A stretch of 64,000 nt of DNA from Neisseria meningitidis (GCA_923184405.1 OV299793.1:1368183-1432182), one strand, 5' to 3'; counted from the stretch's first letter, positions 40,006 through 52,125 are shown. The notes: generated from the letters alone by a model not told the origin. A program made the numbers and translations.

Positions 40006-40800
40006 TTACAGATCTGAAACTTGACGGTACATATTGTATACGCTAAAACTATCTTGACAGGCCGTGAATACACACGCACCTGAACCTGTCATTAAGGCAA
40101 ATCCATATCTGGACAACTCGGAATACGCTACCCAACCTTCAGGGTCATTAGCTAAATCCAACGGCATGAATATGATTTCCAAACGATTGCAGGTTTTTGA
40201 AAGTCCGCATTATGCTTGAGGCGGAAGTTATTGTCAAGCCTTAGTGTGTGAGAATTTTTGCTGTCGAAACGTGGACGAGCGGTTTGACGATGACATACCA
40301 CTGTTTCGGAATATCCATTTCATACAGCATGTCACCTATACCTCTTGCTAACGCATTTTTACCGAAAATAAAAAAGGGTATATCCGCACCCAAAGCTGCG
40401 CCCGAATCAATAAGTTGCTGCTACGTCAGACAGCACTGCCACCAACGGTTCAACACCAGCAAAACGGTTGCCGCATCCGAGCTTCCGCCGCCCAAACCCG
40501 CCCCTGTCGGGATTTTTTTGTCCAGCCATATTTCCACGCCGGCGGGGTTGCGCGCATATTTTTGCAGCAACGATGCGGCACGGTAGCTCAAATCGGCTTC
40601 CTGCGGCATGCCATCAACCGGATTGTGCAGGATGATTTTGCCGTCGTCCTCGGTTTCAAATATACGGTATCCTGCAAATCTATCAAGCAGAATATGCTTT
40701 CGATATTGTGATAACCGTCTTCCCGCCTGCCGGTAATCCTCAAATCGAGATTCAGTTTTGCAGGTGCGGGAAACGCCTGCCGTCCGTCCGCAATATTCAT
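40006..40800 (-). CDS. ispE: 4-diphosphocytidyl-2-C-methyl-D-erythritol kinase, frameshifted
   Basis: About 280 residues. GHMP kinase of the MEP isoprenoid pathway. N terminus [20 protein letters not shown] and [16 protein letters not shown]; the ATP-binding motif [18 protein letters not shown] near residue 95; C-terminal motif [16 protein letters not shown], stop at 40006-40008. Frame changes near 40640, 40425 and 40140-40300. Next to lolB, as in many beta- and gammaproteobacteria (lolB-ispE-tRNA-prs-rplY). Confidence 0.9.
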
Positions 40801-40809
40801 CTGTCCGCC

Positions 40810-41389
40810 TTATCTCGTGCGCGCCGCACAGCGTTCCAGGGTTTCGGTTTCAGACGGAATACCGATTTCGGTGAAAACCAGCCTGATGTTCAAATTTCCG
40901 TTATTCAGTTGCAACGTTCGGACTTGCTCCCCACTGTCGGCGGTTCTGCCGACAGTCCAACCGTATTGTTCCAATATGCCGTCCGGCAGGATGCGGTAAG
41001 GCGCGCCCGCCACACGCCTGCCATCTGCCCAGATATGCAGATATTGATTGGCAGTTTGAAACCGACCAGCTGCCTGCTCAATTCTTCCGCACTTTCCGCC
41101 TGATAGACATTTCCTTTGCCGTCCACTGCCAATGCGCCGTCCCTGTCTTGACACAACTGCCCGAGCGTACTGCCCAAAGGGGTATTGATATTGATGGTTT
41201 CCACGAGCGGTTGGTATGTCCAATCGAAATTTGCATACGAACCTTCCCCTTCCGCTTTCACCGCCAACCGCCCTTCTGCTGCAAACTGCTGATGTGTTCG
41301 GACGGCTGCCACAGGTTTTCGTTATTTTGAGGTAATTGCGCACAAGCGGTCAAAAGCAGGATGACCGATGCGGATACGGTGTGTTTCAT
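40810..41389 (-). CDS. lolB: Outer-membrane lipoprotein receptor LolB, frameshifted
   Basis: About 193 residues. Lipoprotein signal around 41389-41330 ([20 protein letters not shown]) with lipobox LTAC. LolB accepts lipoproteins from LolA and inserts them in the outer membrane. Body: [57 protein letters not shown], then after a slip near 41050 [20 protein letters not shown] and [20 protein letters not shown]. Forms the lolB-ispE pair; stop at 40810-40812. Confidence 0.85.
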
Positions 41390-41500
41390 CAGAATTTCCT
41401 TAACGGGTGCCATCCTGCTTACTTATGGGTTCGGCGTGCCGTGCAAAACGCGTGCGAACTGCGTGCGGTTTGCCCGAATGCCGCAGCTTCCCAGCAAACC

Positions 41501-43355
41501 TTATGCCGTCTGAAAGGATGGACCTGCATTATTTCCGGGTTTGCGGGGAGGTTGGGGCAATGCGATGCCGTGACGTTTGAGCGTTTCCCGCCATATTTTC
41601 TTGTCTCCCGTAAGGTGTGCCGCCTGCGTCCATACGTCAACCGCCTGATCGCGTTCGCCCAATGCCCACAACACTTCGCCCAAATGGGCGGCAACTTCGG
41701 GCTCGGGGTCGTTTTCAAACGAATACCGCAGATACGGCAGCGCGCTTTCCGCGTCGCCTTTCAGGTAATACGCCCAGCCTATGCTGTCGTTGACAGCGGT
41801 ATCGTCCGGTTGATTTGGTATGCCGTCTGAAGCAGGGCGAAGCTTTCTGTCCAAACGTTTGGAATCGGAAAGCAGGCTGTAGCCCAGATTATTCATAATC
41901 TGAGCGTTATCGGGTGCAAGCCTGAACGCCCTTTCAAGATCTGAAATCATTTTTTCCGCTTGCCATGCCGATCGTAAACAACTGACCGCTGTACCAATGC
42001 CTCTGCCTGTAACTCTGTATTACTGCTTACAGGCGGTTTTTCGATAATCTTGTCCAACCCCTCAAAGCCTCCCGTTTGTCGGGCAGCTTCGACAGGGCGA
42101 ACATCTGTATTTTGGACAAATTGTCTGCCGTAAAATACCGCCCCTGCTGTTCGGGAAGTTTCCGCACCCTGCCGATCTGCCGCAAAGCCGCCCTGCCGCC
42201 GTCCAACTCGACAGCCGCCGCAGCCGCCAGCACACCTTTGTCGAACAGGTATTCCGGAGCGGACACTTTTTCAACCACTGCCTGACTTTGGTGTAACCCT
42301 TCGGTCGGCATATATCATCGCCGCCGTCATTGCCGCCCTGCCCCGCTGTTCCCCGTCCCCTGCCGTATGCCTTTTCGGCGTAGCCGTCGATAACGGAAGC
42401 ACCTTCTTTCGGTTTGCCGCCAATATCGCTGCCTGAATATACAGGTCTGCATTCGGATTGCGTTCCAACAGCACGTTCAAACGCGCATAGGCATCATCCA
42501 GCCTGTGCAGGGAAACCCGATTCATAATTTCCATTTCCTGCCAGACGGCCGAAAGGTTTTGGGTGTCTGTCTGCTCGAAAAAGCCGTCGAGTATTTCGGG
42601 ATATTTGCGTGCAGTCAGACGCAACGTCATTAAAGTGGGGGCAATATTTCCGTATCGAGCTTCGCCAAACGCTGCAAAGCTCCGATTGCCTTTTCCTTTT
42701 CGCGTCCCTGTACGCTGAACACCACATCGGCAACCGCCGCTTCGGGCAGATGTTCATATTTCAACGCCGCACGGCGAACCGCTTTCGATGCTTTTTGCGC
42801 CAACCCGTCCTGTTGCACGGCGGCTTGTGCCAACAATAAAAACACCCTGCGGTTCTGTCCTTCGTCCGCCTGAGCCAGCACTTCTTCCAGTCCGTCCAGA
42901 TGCTGATTTCCTCTTTCCTCAGCACGTTCCGCAGCCACCCCGCCCGTTTTTGCGCCTTACCCGGTATAGGCTCAATCTGCCGCCATTTCTGATAAATCAT
43001 TTCCGCCTGTTCAAACGCGTTCAGCGACACGGCCATTTCCAAGGCGCGTTCGGCGACTTCGGGGATTTTGTGCGTTCCAACATCAGCATATAGGTTGCCT
43101 GAGCCGTTCCCGCCTGCCCCTTTTGCAAGGCGGTTTCCCCTCCCAGCAACGTAAATATCTGATTAACCCGCTCGCCCACTGCCGCAAGCCGTGCGCGTTC
43201 GTTTTGATTTCTTCCTCGCTGTAACGCTGCTGCTTTCTGAAAACCTTTCCGACTTCCTTCGGCGGCTTCGCATCCGCCGCGCTAACGGCATACGCCTGCC
43301 CGGCAAGCAGGGCTGCCGCGAGCACAGATAAAATGGTGAAACGGGCGGGTAACAT
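41501..43355 (-). CDS. Exported TPR-repeat protein, multiply frameshifted
   Basis: About 610 residues. Signal peptide MLPARFTILSVLAAALLAGQ-AYA. The C-terminal part carries clear TPR units: LERAFRLAPDNAQIMNNLGY, then DDTAVNDSIGWAYYLKGDAE, SALPYLRYSFENDPEPEVAA and HLGEVLWALGERDQAVDVWT. The centre includes LFLEQTDTQNLSAVWQEMEI-like and LNVLLERNPNADLYIQAAIL helices. Frame changes near 43200, 43080, 42900, 42640, 42300 and 41960. Probably periplasmic or outer-membrane associated. Next to lolB, so a role in envelope biogenesis is plausible but not shown. Confidence 0.75.
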
Positions 43356-43466
43356 AATCTTCCTTTATCCGACAGCCGTCCGAACCTTCAGACGGCATAT
43401 AATCAGGCGTAACTTTATCACAAGCAGAATCGTTTGTAGATTTGCGAAACCCCGTTCTGAAAATAA

Positions 43467-43502
43467 ATGCCGTCTGAAACGCAAATCCGCTTCAGACGGC
43501 AT
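43467..43502. terminator. Inverted uptake-sequence terminator of panC
   Basis: ATGCCGTCTGAA / TTCAGACGGCAT with a 12-nt loop, 17 bp beyond the panC stop. Confidence 0.85.
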
Positions 43503-43518
43503 TCCCGACGCTTGCGGT

Positions 43519-44353
<835 letters not shown>

Positions 44354-44429
44354 AACGGTAATCCTTATCCTTCGGGCTTCCTGCCCGACAAAACGCGCCG
44401 ATTATACGCGCCGCGCACGGCAAAACAAA

Positions 44430-44459
44430 ATGCCGTCTGAAACGGCTTTCAGACGGCAT
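44430..44459. terminator. Inverted uptake-sequence terminator of panB
   Basis: ATGCCGTCTGAAA and TTTCAGACGGCAT form a 13-bp stem 17 bp after the panB stop. Confidence 0.85.
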
Positions 44460-44475
44460 CAGCAGCAAACCTTGT

Positions 44476-45263
44476 TCAGTCTGCAAAAATATGTTCCGCA
44501 GCAGGGAAGGTTTTGGCTTTGACTTCGGCAACATACGCCCGAACCGCCGCCTGAATGCTGCTTTGCCCGTGCATAAAGTTTTTGACGAATTTCGCCGTCT
44601 TGCCCGGAAAAATACCGAGCATATCGTGCATCACCAAAACCTGCCCGTCGCAATCGACACCCGCGCCAATGCCGATGGTCGGACAGGAAACAGTTTCAGT
44701 TACCTTATTTGCCAGTTGCGCAGGAACACACTCCATCAGTACGACCGCAGCTCCAGCTTCATCGTGCGCCTTGGCATCGTTAAGCAACGCCTGCGCCTTG
44801 CCGCCGCGCCTCTGAACTTTATATCCGCCGAAGGCAAACACGGATTGCGGCGTCAGACCGATGTGCGCGCAAAACCGAATACCGCGCATTTGCAAGAATT
44901 CGGTCGTTTCCGCCATCCACACGCCGCCTTCGGAGTTTGACCATATGCGCGTAAGGCGCTATCAGTTCGGCGGCGGCGGCAAACGCCTGCTCCGACTCTG
45001 CTGATATGCACCAAACGGCAAATCGCTGACAATCATCGCATTTTGCACCGCGTGCTACATTCGGTGTGATAGCACATATCGCGCAGGCTGACGGGCAGCG
45101 TCGATTTCCGCCCTTGAACCGCCATACCCAAAGAGTCGCCGACCAGCAGCATTTCCACGCTAACATCGTCCATCAGTGCGGCAAAACTGGATTCGTAAGC
45201 GGTCAGCATAGCGATTTTTTCGCCCGCCGCCTTCATTTTTTGCAGTGTGTTCACAGTAATCAT
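44476..45263 (-). CDS. panB: Ketopantoate hydroxymethyltransferase, frameshifted
   Basis: About 263 residues. Makes ketopantoate from 2-oxoisovalerate and methylene-[27 protein letters not shown]; metal and substrate site [31 protein letters not shown]; after noise at 44930-45060, [58 protein letters not shown] and [18 protein letters not shown]. Forms panB-panC, the pantothenate branch. Confidence 0.95.
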
Positions 45264-45407
45264 CAGATATTGTTACCCCGCCCTTTTCAGACGGCCTTTT
45301 CAGTTTGAAACGGGCTATTATAGTGAAATGCCCGCAGCCCTGCCACCGACCGTGCCGCAAATGCAAAACAGCCCGACTGTTTTACACAATCGGACTGTCA
45401 AATCCGG

Positions 45408-45480
45408 TGCCGGCACCAAGAGTCGAACTCAGGACCCCCTGATTACAAGTCAGGTGCTCTACCAACTGAGCTATACCGAC
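45408..45480 (-). tRNA. tRNA-Thr (UGU), copy 1
   Basis: Acceptor GTCGGTA/TGCCGGC, D-arm GCTCAGTTGGTAGAGC, anticodon loop CTTGTAA giving UGU, T-arm GAGTTCGACTC, discriminator A. One extra base in the variable loop relative to copy 2. No complete CCA encoded (ACCG). Confidence 0.9.
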
Positions 45481-45514
45481 TTACTGAAATGTTTTGCAAC
45501 ACCATCAGCAGAAA

Positions 45515-45589
45515 TGGTGCCGGCACCAAGAGTCGAACTCGGGACCCCTGATTACAAGTCAGGTGCTCTACCAACTGAGCTATACCAAC
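45515..45589 (-). tRNA. tRNA-Thr (UGU), copy 2
   Basis: Near-identical to copy 1, 35 bp away, with acceptor GTTGGTA and CCA encoded (TGG on the plus strand at 45515-45517). Confidence 0.95.
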
Positions 45590-45754
45590 AAAGAAAGCGA
45601 ATTATGCAGGCAATGCCGCACCTTGGCAAGGAATTTATCCGAAAGCCCCGGCAAATCCGAATAAGTAATTTATTTGAAAAGAAATTAATTTGAAGCAGGA
45701 CAACCATCGGCATTCTGATAAAATATCTGCCTTTCAAACCGACCGTTCACACCG

Positions 45755-46639
45755 ATGGCAAGACATCCCTACCGCCGCCTGCGTCCTGCAAAATCCAGCT
45801 TTCCTGAAGTCGGCATTTCCGAAGAAGGCAATATCCGTTCGCTTCACTTGGGCAGCGACACCATTCAAAGCTCAATGAACCTCGACCACCCGTCCGAGCT
45901 GGTGCTCTCTTACAGCCGTGCCATGATGGGATGGCTGCTGTTTACCGACGCTCTTCCGCAGCATATCACCCAAATCGGCTTGGGCGGCGGCTCGTTTGCA
46001 CGCTGGATAGACACCTACCTGCCCGACACGCGCCAAACCGCCGTGGACATCAACCCGCAGGTTATCGCCATTGCCCGCAACCTGTTTGAGTTGCCTTTCG
46101 AGGGCGAGAAATTTGAAATTATTGAAGCAGACGGTGCGGAATATATCAAAGTCTTCCGCCACAACACCGATATCATCTTGGTGGACGGGTTCGACGGCGA
46201 ACAAATCATCGATGCGCTGGTTGAAGAACCGTTTTTCCGAGACTGCCGAAACGCACTCTCTTCAGACGGCATATTCGTAACCAACTGGTGGAGCGGCGAC
46301 AAACGCTACCAACGCTTCATCGAACGCCTGTTAAACGTTTTTGAAGGGCGCGTCTTGGAACTTCCTGCCGAAAGTCACGGCAATGTCGCGGTAATGGCCT
46401 CCCAAAGCAGCCCCAAAGAGCAAAACATAGACAAACTCAAGAAACGCGCCGACAAACTGAGCAACACATACGAATTGGACTACCACCATATGACTCGCCA
46501 ACTGAAAGCATCCAACCTCAACAACGGCAAGCATTACTGCCTCTTAAGTAACGATCTTCACGGCTGCATCAGAACATGCGGAAAATCAAGAACAAATCAT
46601 TATGCTGAATCTAGAAACCATACACATATCCCGTCCTGA
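45755..46639 (+). CDS. Spermidine synthase-like SAM-dependent transferase
   Basis: 294 residues as read; the true end is probably near 46555, where SNDL is followed by noise. Polyamine aminopropyltransferase-type Rossmann fold: ITQIGLGGGSFARWIDTYLP (motif I GxGGG), TAVDINPQVIAIARNLFELP with the acidic ribose ligand, FEIIEADGAEYIKVFRHN, DIILVDGFDGEQIIDALVEE. The gatekeeping-loop Asp region of true spermidine synthases (usually GGGDG) is GGG only, so the substrate is uncertain. The start at 45755 (MARHPYRRLRPAKSS) is preceded by a weak ribosome site. Confidence 0.7.
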   Translation: MARHPYRRLRPAKSSFPEVGISEEGNIRSLHLGSDTIQSSMNLDHPSELVLSYSRAMMGWLLFTDALPQHITQIGLGGGSFARWIDTYLPDTRQTAVDINPQVIAIARNLFELPFEGEKFEIIEADGAEYIKVFRHNTDIILVDGFDGEQIIDALVEEPFFRDCRNALSSDGIFVTNWWSGDKRYQRFIERLLNVFEGRVLELPAESHGNVAVMASQSSPKEQNIDKLKKRADKLSNTYELDYHHMTRQLKASNLNNGKHYCLLSNDLHGCIRTCGKSRTNHYAESRNHTHIPS

Positions 46640-46789
46640 GAAATTTTAGAAACCATCCATAACTCGTCCGAACAAAAACAGGCACGCGGTATAGACGCCA
46701 ACAATTATACAAACCTCCTCAAACGAGGAAACATTGAAAACAAAAAAAGTTATTTCCATAATCTGACGAAATATTTAGCCTTATAACAA

Positions 46790-47293
46790 ACTCGGCTTCA
46801 AGCTGGCCCTAATCTCGCCCAATCCTTCTGAGGACGGAGGCTGGCAGGTGCTGGACCCCCTGATCGCGAGTACAGGACGATCTCGCGAAACACAAGACTG
46901 ACTCGCCAGCATCGCACCATGCTCCTGCCCCTAACACCCCGAGTAGCTGCCACGACAGGCGCCTCTATACCGCTGCTCCACCGAAGGTTATGTTCGTCGC
47001 CACATTTTGCAGCACAAACGCGCATACACCGACCTGTAACAGATCATCGTCGCGGCAGTCTGCCACTATACCAACCGCCCCGAGCCGTCCGCCGTTCCCT
47101 ATGTTGCAAAAACGCTGATGATACACGGCGCGGAAGACGAAGTCGTCGAAATCAAAAAAGCCCTGAAATGGGCCGAACCGCAAGATTTTGCCCGTCATTA
47201 CCATCGCCGGTCTCAATGCATTTCTTCCACGGCAAACTCATCGTCCCCAGCGACACCATCCTCCGCTTCGCGCCCGTATGCCTGAACGGATAA
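46790..47293 (+). pseudogene. Alpha/beta-hydrolase remnant, C-terminal part
   Basis: Readable only in the last 65 codons: VPYVAKTLMIHGAEDEVVE with the acid residue (GAEDEVV), IKKALKWAEPQD, then after two slips HFFHGKLIV with the likely catalytic His, and ILRFAPVCLNG ending at 47293. This matches the C-terminal half of small alpha/beta hydrolases (YheT / DLH-like). The upstream half and nucleophile region at 46640-46960 are unreadable. Confidence 0.5.
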
Positions 47294-47321
47294 AACCCTT
47301 CAGACGGCATCGATAATGATC

Positions 47322-47356
47322 AAACCCGTATCGGCGGCATCTGCCGATACGGGTTT
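47322..47356. terminator. Convergent hairpin terminator
   Basis: AAACCCGTATCGGC / GCCGATACGGGTTT: a 14-bp perfect stem with a 7-nt loop between the hydrolase remnant and the leftward pseudouridine synthase. Confidence 0.8.
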
Positions 47357-47380
47357 GCATTCCCTCCAATATAGGCAAAA

Positions 47381-48279
47381 CCTACTGCAAAACACCCTTC
47401 CAGACCCGACAAAGGATCTGCAAACGCAATCCTTTTGCCAATAGCTTCAAAGGTTTCCGATAATCCTCGCTTCCCGCTTCAGACGGCACGGGATAGAGCG
47501 CGTCATTCAACAACGGCATACCCAAGCCCATCATGTGTACGCGCAACTGGTGTTTCTGCTTGCATGCGGCGTAAGGCGGTAAAGGCTGAATCCCCTGTTT
47601 TCAATCAGTTCGACCGTCGTGTGCGCATTCGGTACGCCTTCCGCCTCTTGCGTCGTAAAAATTTTTCAACTTCACCAAACGCGAAACCACATCGAGCGGA
47701 TACAGCAAATCCGTCCTTGTCGGCGCAAGCGCCTCATACGTTTTCCATACCGCTTTGTTTTGAAACATCGTCTGATAGGCTCCGCGCGTGGCAGGATTAT
47801 GCGACAGCAGCATCACGCCTGCCGTATCCTTGTCCAAGCGGTGCAGCGGCGTAATGTCCTCAACATTCAAATGCTGCAATTCAGGACGCAGGCGCAGACG
47901 TGAGCAGCGTTTCCCTCAAAAAACGCCCGCTGGGGATGACGGGCAGAAAATGCGGCTTGTCCACCACAATCAAATGTTCATCAATATGCAAAATCTTTCT
48001 TCAAACGGAACACGCGGCTCACACTCGCGACTGGTTTCCGATAATAAAACATCACCTACCCGGCTCGAACAAAGTATGTTCATCCAACGCCGCACCATCC
48101 GAACTGACCACAAAACCACTGTTCAACCGCCCACGCCAATCGTCCGCGCCCACAAAAGGAAAGCGGATGCACAGAAAATGCAGCAGCGGCAGCCCGTAAA
48201 CTGCTTCTTCATGCGGCAGCACCAAATAACTGGGTTTGACACCGTTCAACAGAGGAAGAGGATTATTGCGGTTTTTCAT
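47381..48279 (-). CDS. RluA-family pseudouridine synthase, frameshifted
   Basis: About 300 residues. MKNRNNPLPLLNGVKPSYLV and PHEEAVYGLPLLHFLCIRFP, an N-terminal extension typical of the neisserial/RluA-like branch. The core has LIVVDKPHFLPVIPSGRF-type residues near 47960 and the catalytic motif ITPLHRLDKDTAGVMLLSHN with the invariant Asp of HRLD. Then KAVWKTYEALAPTR; a HQLRVHMMGLGMPLLND block near 47540 confirms the RluA fold. Isomerises uridines in rRNA or tRNA; target not predictable. Indels near 48050, 47890 and 47620. The stop is not certain (about 47381). Confidence 0.8.
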
Positions 48280-48442
48280 GCGGCGGATTGTAACCGTTTT
48301 TCACAAACTTTTCAGACGGCATATCGAAAACACAATTGACAAAAACAAACATATCGTTTTTTTGATTTAAAAATTATTTAGACAGAATTATCGGATATTC
48401 ATTACCATTCTTAAATAAGAATTACTATCAATAAGAGGAAAT

Positions 48443-49313
48443 ATGAAACGTATCTTTTTGTCCGCCTTGCCCGCCATCCTGCCTTTATCCACTTATGCCG
48501 ACCTGCCCTTGACGATTGAAGACATAATGACCGACAAGGGCAAATGGAAACTGGAAACTTCCCTTACCTACCTGAACAGCGAAAACAGCCGCGCCGAACT
48601 TGCCGCAATCTCTTTACATCCAAACCTGCGCAACCTCGTTTATCCCCATTCCGACCGAAATTCAAGAAAACGGCAGCAATACCGATATGCTCGCTCTGCA
48701 CGCTCGGTTTGCGCTACGGACTGACCAGCAATACCGACATTTACGGCAGCGGCAGCTATCTGTGGCACGAAGAACGCAAACTCGACGGCAACGGCAAAAC
48801 CCGCAACAAACGGATGTCCGACATATCCCTCGACATCAGCCACACCTTCCTCAAAGACGACAAAAACCCCGCCCTAATCAGCTTTCTTGAAAGCACGGTT
48901 TACGAAAAATCGCGCAACAAAGCCTCGTCAGGAAAATCCTGGCTCATCGGTGCCACCACCTACAAAGCCATCGACCCTGTCGTCCTCTCATTGACTGCTG
49001 CCTACCGTATCAACGGCAGCAAAACCCTTTCAAACAACACCAAATACAAAGCAAGCAATTACTGGATGCTGAATCCCAATATATCCTCTGCCGCCAACGA
49101 CAGAATCAGCCTCACGGGCGGCATCCAATGGCTGGGCAAGCAGCCCGACCGTCTGGACGGCAAAAAAGAAACCACAAGAAACACATCCACCTATGCCCAT
49201 TTCGGCGCAGGTTTCGGTTTCACCAAAACCACGGCTTTAAACGCATCCGCACGTTTCAACGTTTCAGGGCAAAGCAGTTCCGAACTGAAATTTGGCGTAC
49301 AGCAACATTTTAA
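48443..49313 (+). CDS. Outer-membrane beta-barrel-like protein heading the leader-toxin cluster, frameshifted
   Basis: About 290 residues. Signal peptide MKRIFLSALPAILPLSTYA|DLP, then DLPLTIEDIMTDKGKWKLET and alternating beta-strand patterns through the length (TDIYGSGSYLWHEERKLD; MSDISLDISHTFLKDDKNPA; SWLIGATTYKAIDPVVLSLT; HFGAGFGFTKTTALNASARF), ending SSELKFGVQ..F as expected of an outer-membrane barrel with a C-terminal Phe. Frame changes near 48600-48720 and 49303; a stop at 49311-49313 would end it as ...FGVQHTF. A decayed, shortened copy lies at 51598. Position before the leader genes suggests it could be their outer-membrane exit pore. That role is inference. Confidence 0.65.
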
Positions 49314-49355
49314 GCAGGTTTTGATTTTCCAACCTTGTAATCCAAAGGAGTTATT

Positions 49356-49808
49356 ATGAAAAAACAAATCACCTCAGCCGTAATGATGCTGTCTATGATT
49401 GCCCCCACAATGGCAAACGGATTGGACAATCAGGTATTGAAAATACGTATTCCACACGCACGCAGATGCGCCGATGCAGTTGGCTGAGCTTTCTCAAAAG
49501 GAGATAGAAGAGACTGAAGGAGGAGAGGCTAACGCCAATAGGCAGTATGGAGACAGAGAATGGAGAGCTAGAGGCAGATATGTTCTAGCCATAGGACTAC
49601 GTAGCGGATCGCTAGTAATCGAAGCAAGAACGAGAGGCAAAACATGGGCAACACTGAGGTGAAAGTAAATGGGCGAAAAACCACTAACCAACGAAGGAAG
49701 ACAAAGAGCACTGATTAATGGTATGCGAGAGGTAGCAGTGGGGAATCGGCGCGGGGGGCACAACTGGTTAACGGCAGGCACAACAAGAACACAAAAACGC
49801 GCACATTA
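49356..49808 (+). CDS. Double-glycine-leader bacteriocin-like precursor, copy A (noisy)
   Basis: Ribosome site AAAGGAG 6-7 bp before ATG. MKKQITSAVMMLSMIAPTMA is a signal-peptide-like start; one base lost near 49435; then (H)ADAPMQLAELSQKEIEETEGG. The QLAELSQKE.EETEGG segment has the L....L...E...V/T-GG pattern of double-glycine leaders cut by C39 peptidases. The remainder is degraded but aligns with 52616-52900, including an ALINGMR.VAVG block near 49715. Product: a Gly/Ala-rich peptide of about 100 residues after the leader. Shares its upstream 40 bp with copy E at 53404. Confidence 0.55.
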
Positions 49809-49849
49809 AATAATAATAAAAAACTAAATAATCAACTACCACAACAAAC

Positions 49850-50260
49850 CTGCTATCAAGTGTGAGAGGAAGTGAAGGAAAATAGGTAGTGCTGTGCTGA
49901 TATTTTCTGACGACATTGGGCTGTATTTTAGCATGGAAAAGAGAGATACTAAAACAAAAAAAAAAACAAAAATTTTGCAAAGATCCCTATATAATATAGG
50001 AATAAGAAATAATAAAATCAAAATAATCAAAGTTATATAAAAAATAAAAATAGATTGGCTGCACGGATGGAAGGTGGAATAAAATATGTTGCAATATAGT
50101 TATCAAATCTTTTTTTGGACAGTGACAGTATGTGATGTATGAATTATCTAAAAGCCAACATGAAAAAACCCAGCTTGAAACCAAAAGCATCAAAAATAAA
50201 TCCCAATAAAAAACAATGACAATATACAATTGGATCCAATATGAACAATCCCTACCTGTG
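49850..50260 (+). pseudogene. Noisy duplicate of the three-helix membrane (immunity-like) gene
   Basis: Aligns over 380 bp with 52930-53290: CGACATTGGGCTGTATTTTA, GTGGAATAAAATATGTTGCA and TTATCAAATCTTTTTTTGGA are shared. Insertions and substitutions break the frame. Same order as at 52.5-53.3 kb: bacteriocin-like gene, then this gene. Confidence 0.6.
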
Positions 50261-50344
50261 AACTATTAGTAAATGACAGCAGCACACGTTCTGAGAAGAC
50301 AAGCCCGGTCCTAAGCCATACCAACAGAAATTCCATCAGAGTCA

Positions 50345-50405
50345 TGATGAACCAAAAACAAATGCCGCAGCCGTAATGATGCTGTCAATGATTGCCCGCA
50401 AAGGC
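50345..50405 (+). pseudogene. Leader remnant B
   Basis: ATGAACCAAAAACAAATGCC, then GCAGCCGTAATGATGCTGTC and AATGATTGCCC: the first 16 codons of the leader gene (MKKQITAAVMMLSMIA) with a few changes. No cargo is recognisable after it. Confidence 0.6.
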
Positions 50406-51190
50406 ACAGACAGCACACAGCAATCAGATATTGATAAACAAAGATTATAATTGAAGATATCTACCGCAAAAATTATCAATACTCCGGAAACGCCAAACAT
50501 AATAAAGCGCCTAAAACCCACTGATCAGACAGGTGCACAATTAAAGACATGGCTACTTTGTAAAAAAGAACTTCCAGAATAGATCTCAAGATGTATGGGA
50601 GCAAGTGATCCCAAACAAACAACTCAAGGCGCATCCTCAAGCCAGGGCCCCAAAAGAGAATGGCATTAGCTCAACAGAGCCACAACAACAAGTCCAAAGT
50701 AAAGAGCCTTATGCCTGAAGGGTGAATACTGCCCATACATGAAGTGTAACTCAAAGAAAAGGCGCAGGCCACCTCCAGCAAAGACCAACGCTAACATGAC
50801 TTGAAGTAAGCACCAGAAATGAGACAGATTCAGTGAAGGCAAAACCAAGCTCAAGAGAAAAGAGGCCTTAGTCATCACAAACTATAAATACCAGAAGAAG
50901 AGCCACTGACAAGACGTAGAAAACTCCGGTATACGTGAACTGATAAATTACCCTGTTCATGGAAATAACGAGCATGACAAGAATTACAAAACTACCATCA
51001 AGCAAGACGTAACCTTGTAAACATGTACAGAGCCTTAATATACTCAACAACATATTGAAAATTGAGGAAGCTAGGGGAAGACAATCAATAACCCCAAAAA
51101 AGCTCTGCAAGAGACAGAAAAACCATTTACCAAAATAGAATGATCTCTATGCCACATGTATAGTCAAATGGAAAAACAGAAATCGAGAGA
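50406..51190. other. Noisy AT-rich stretch, no gene assigned
   Basis: Purine-rich plus strand with no coherent frame. Probably further decayed cassette material by position, but no similarity to neighbouring cassettes could be made out. Confidence 0.25.
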
Positions 51191-51940
51191 CTAACGATTG
51201 GGAATAAAACATAAAACGTGGCAACTCGAACAAAGTACGTTCTCCAACACCACCCAGACAACAGCTGAAACACACTGTTCAACACCAGCCAGACACGCCC
51301 ACAAGGAAAGCGGATGCACACCAAAATACAGGCAAGGCAACGGCCTCCAGAAACTACCAATCATGCGGCGCAACCAAATAAATGGATTAGACACCGTTCA
51401 GCAGAGGAAGACAAGCGTGCGCATCTTCAGGAAAGGCGGACTCCAACCATGTTTCAGTCAAACCTTTCAGGACACCATATCAAAGCAAGATAAAAAGAAA
51501 ACAACACTAACGTAAATTGATTCCAAAACCTATTGTAGACAAAGTGCATCGAATATTCATTACAAGTGCATAGCAAAACTAATATAATAGAGCAAATATG
51601 AAACGCATCGGCGTGTCCAAAAGACGCCCACCATGCCTCTAGAAACCAAATGCCGCTACCGGATGCCAGATTGAAGACCCAGATAGGACCGACAAGGACA
51701 AAATGGAAACACAAACTTCCTTAAATCCACGAAGCAGAGGGAAAACAGCCCCGCCAAAGACATAACTGGCAATAAGTAAGGCAAAATACAAGAGAAAGTT
51801 GCATCTCAAACGAGCCACGAAAAGAAAAGAAAAAGGCAGAAACACAAATATCAGGAGCCTGCTAAAGTTGATCCGATTATAATGATCGGCAATACAAAAA
51901 GTATACAGCAACAACGAATTGTGGAAAGAAAAAACAAACA
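51190..51940 (+). repeat. Decayed duplicate of the 48.0-48.6 kb block (pseudouridine-synthase 5' end and beta-barrel start)
   Basis: 51229-51500 aligns with 48061-48330 (the first codons and upstream of the minus-strand pseudouridine synthase: GGAAAGCGGATGCACA, GACACCGTTCA.CAGAGGAAG). ATG at 51598 matches the beta-barrel start at 48443 (ATATGAAACG.ATC....GTCC; GACCGACAAGGACAAAATGGA). The offset is about 3155 bp. Only the first 200-300 bp of the barrel gene remain; about 585 bp are absent before the next leader. Confidence 0.65.
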
Positions 51941-51949
51941 CCCAAGCCA

Positions 51950-52125
51950 CAATAATGCCATCAATGATCGCACCTCCTATGGCAATCGGATTGGACAATC
52001 AGGCATTTCAAAAATACGTATTCCACACGCAGGCAGATGCGCCGATGCAGTTGGCGGAGCTTGCTCAAAACGAGATGAAGGAGACTGAGGCGGAGTTACT
52101 TACTACTATAAAAAACGCATTATAG
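51950..52125 (+). pseudogene. Leader gene copy C with short cargo
   Basis: AATGCCATCAATGATCGCAC (signal region), then IGLDNQAFQKYVFHTQADAP, MQLAELAQNEMKETEAELLT and a stop at 52125. The leader is well kept; the GG/GA cleavage point reads EA here. Followed by a ribosome site AGGAGGGG and a short frame. Confidence 0.6.

Noticed and set aside
46798..47025. Minus-strand frame opposite the alpha/beta-hydrolase remnant
   Set aside because: The plus strand shows the hydrolase acid and histidine segments; the minus frame has no recognisable content.
48443..49313. MafA/MafB toxin locus
   Set aside because: No MafB-type DUF1020 domain or MafA lipoprotein is recognisable; the leader and C39 peptidase point to a different system.
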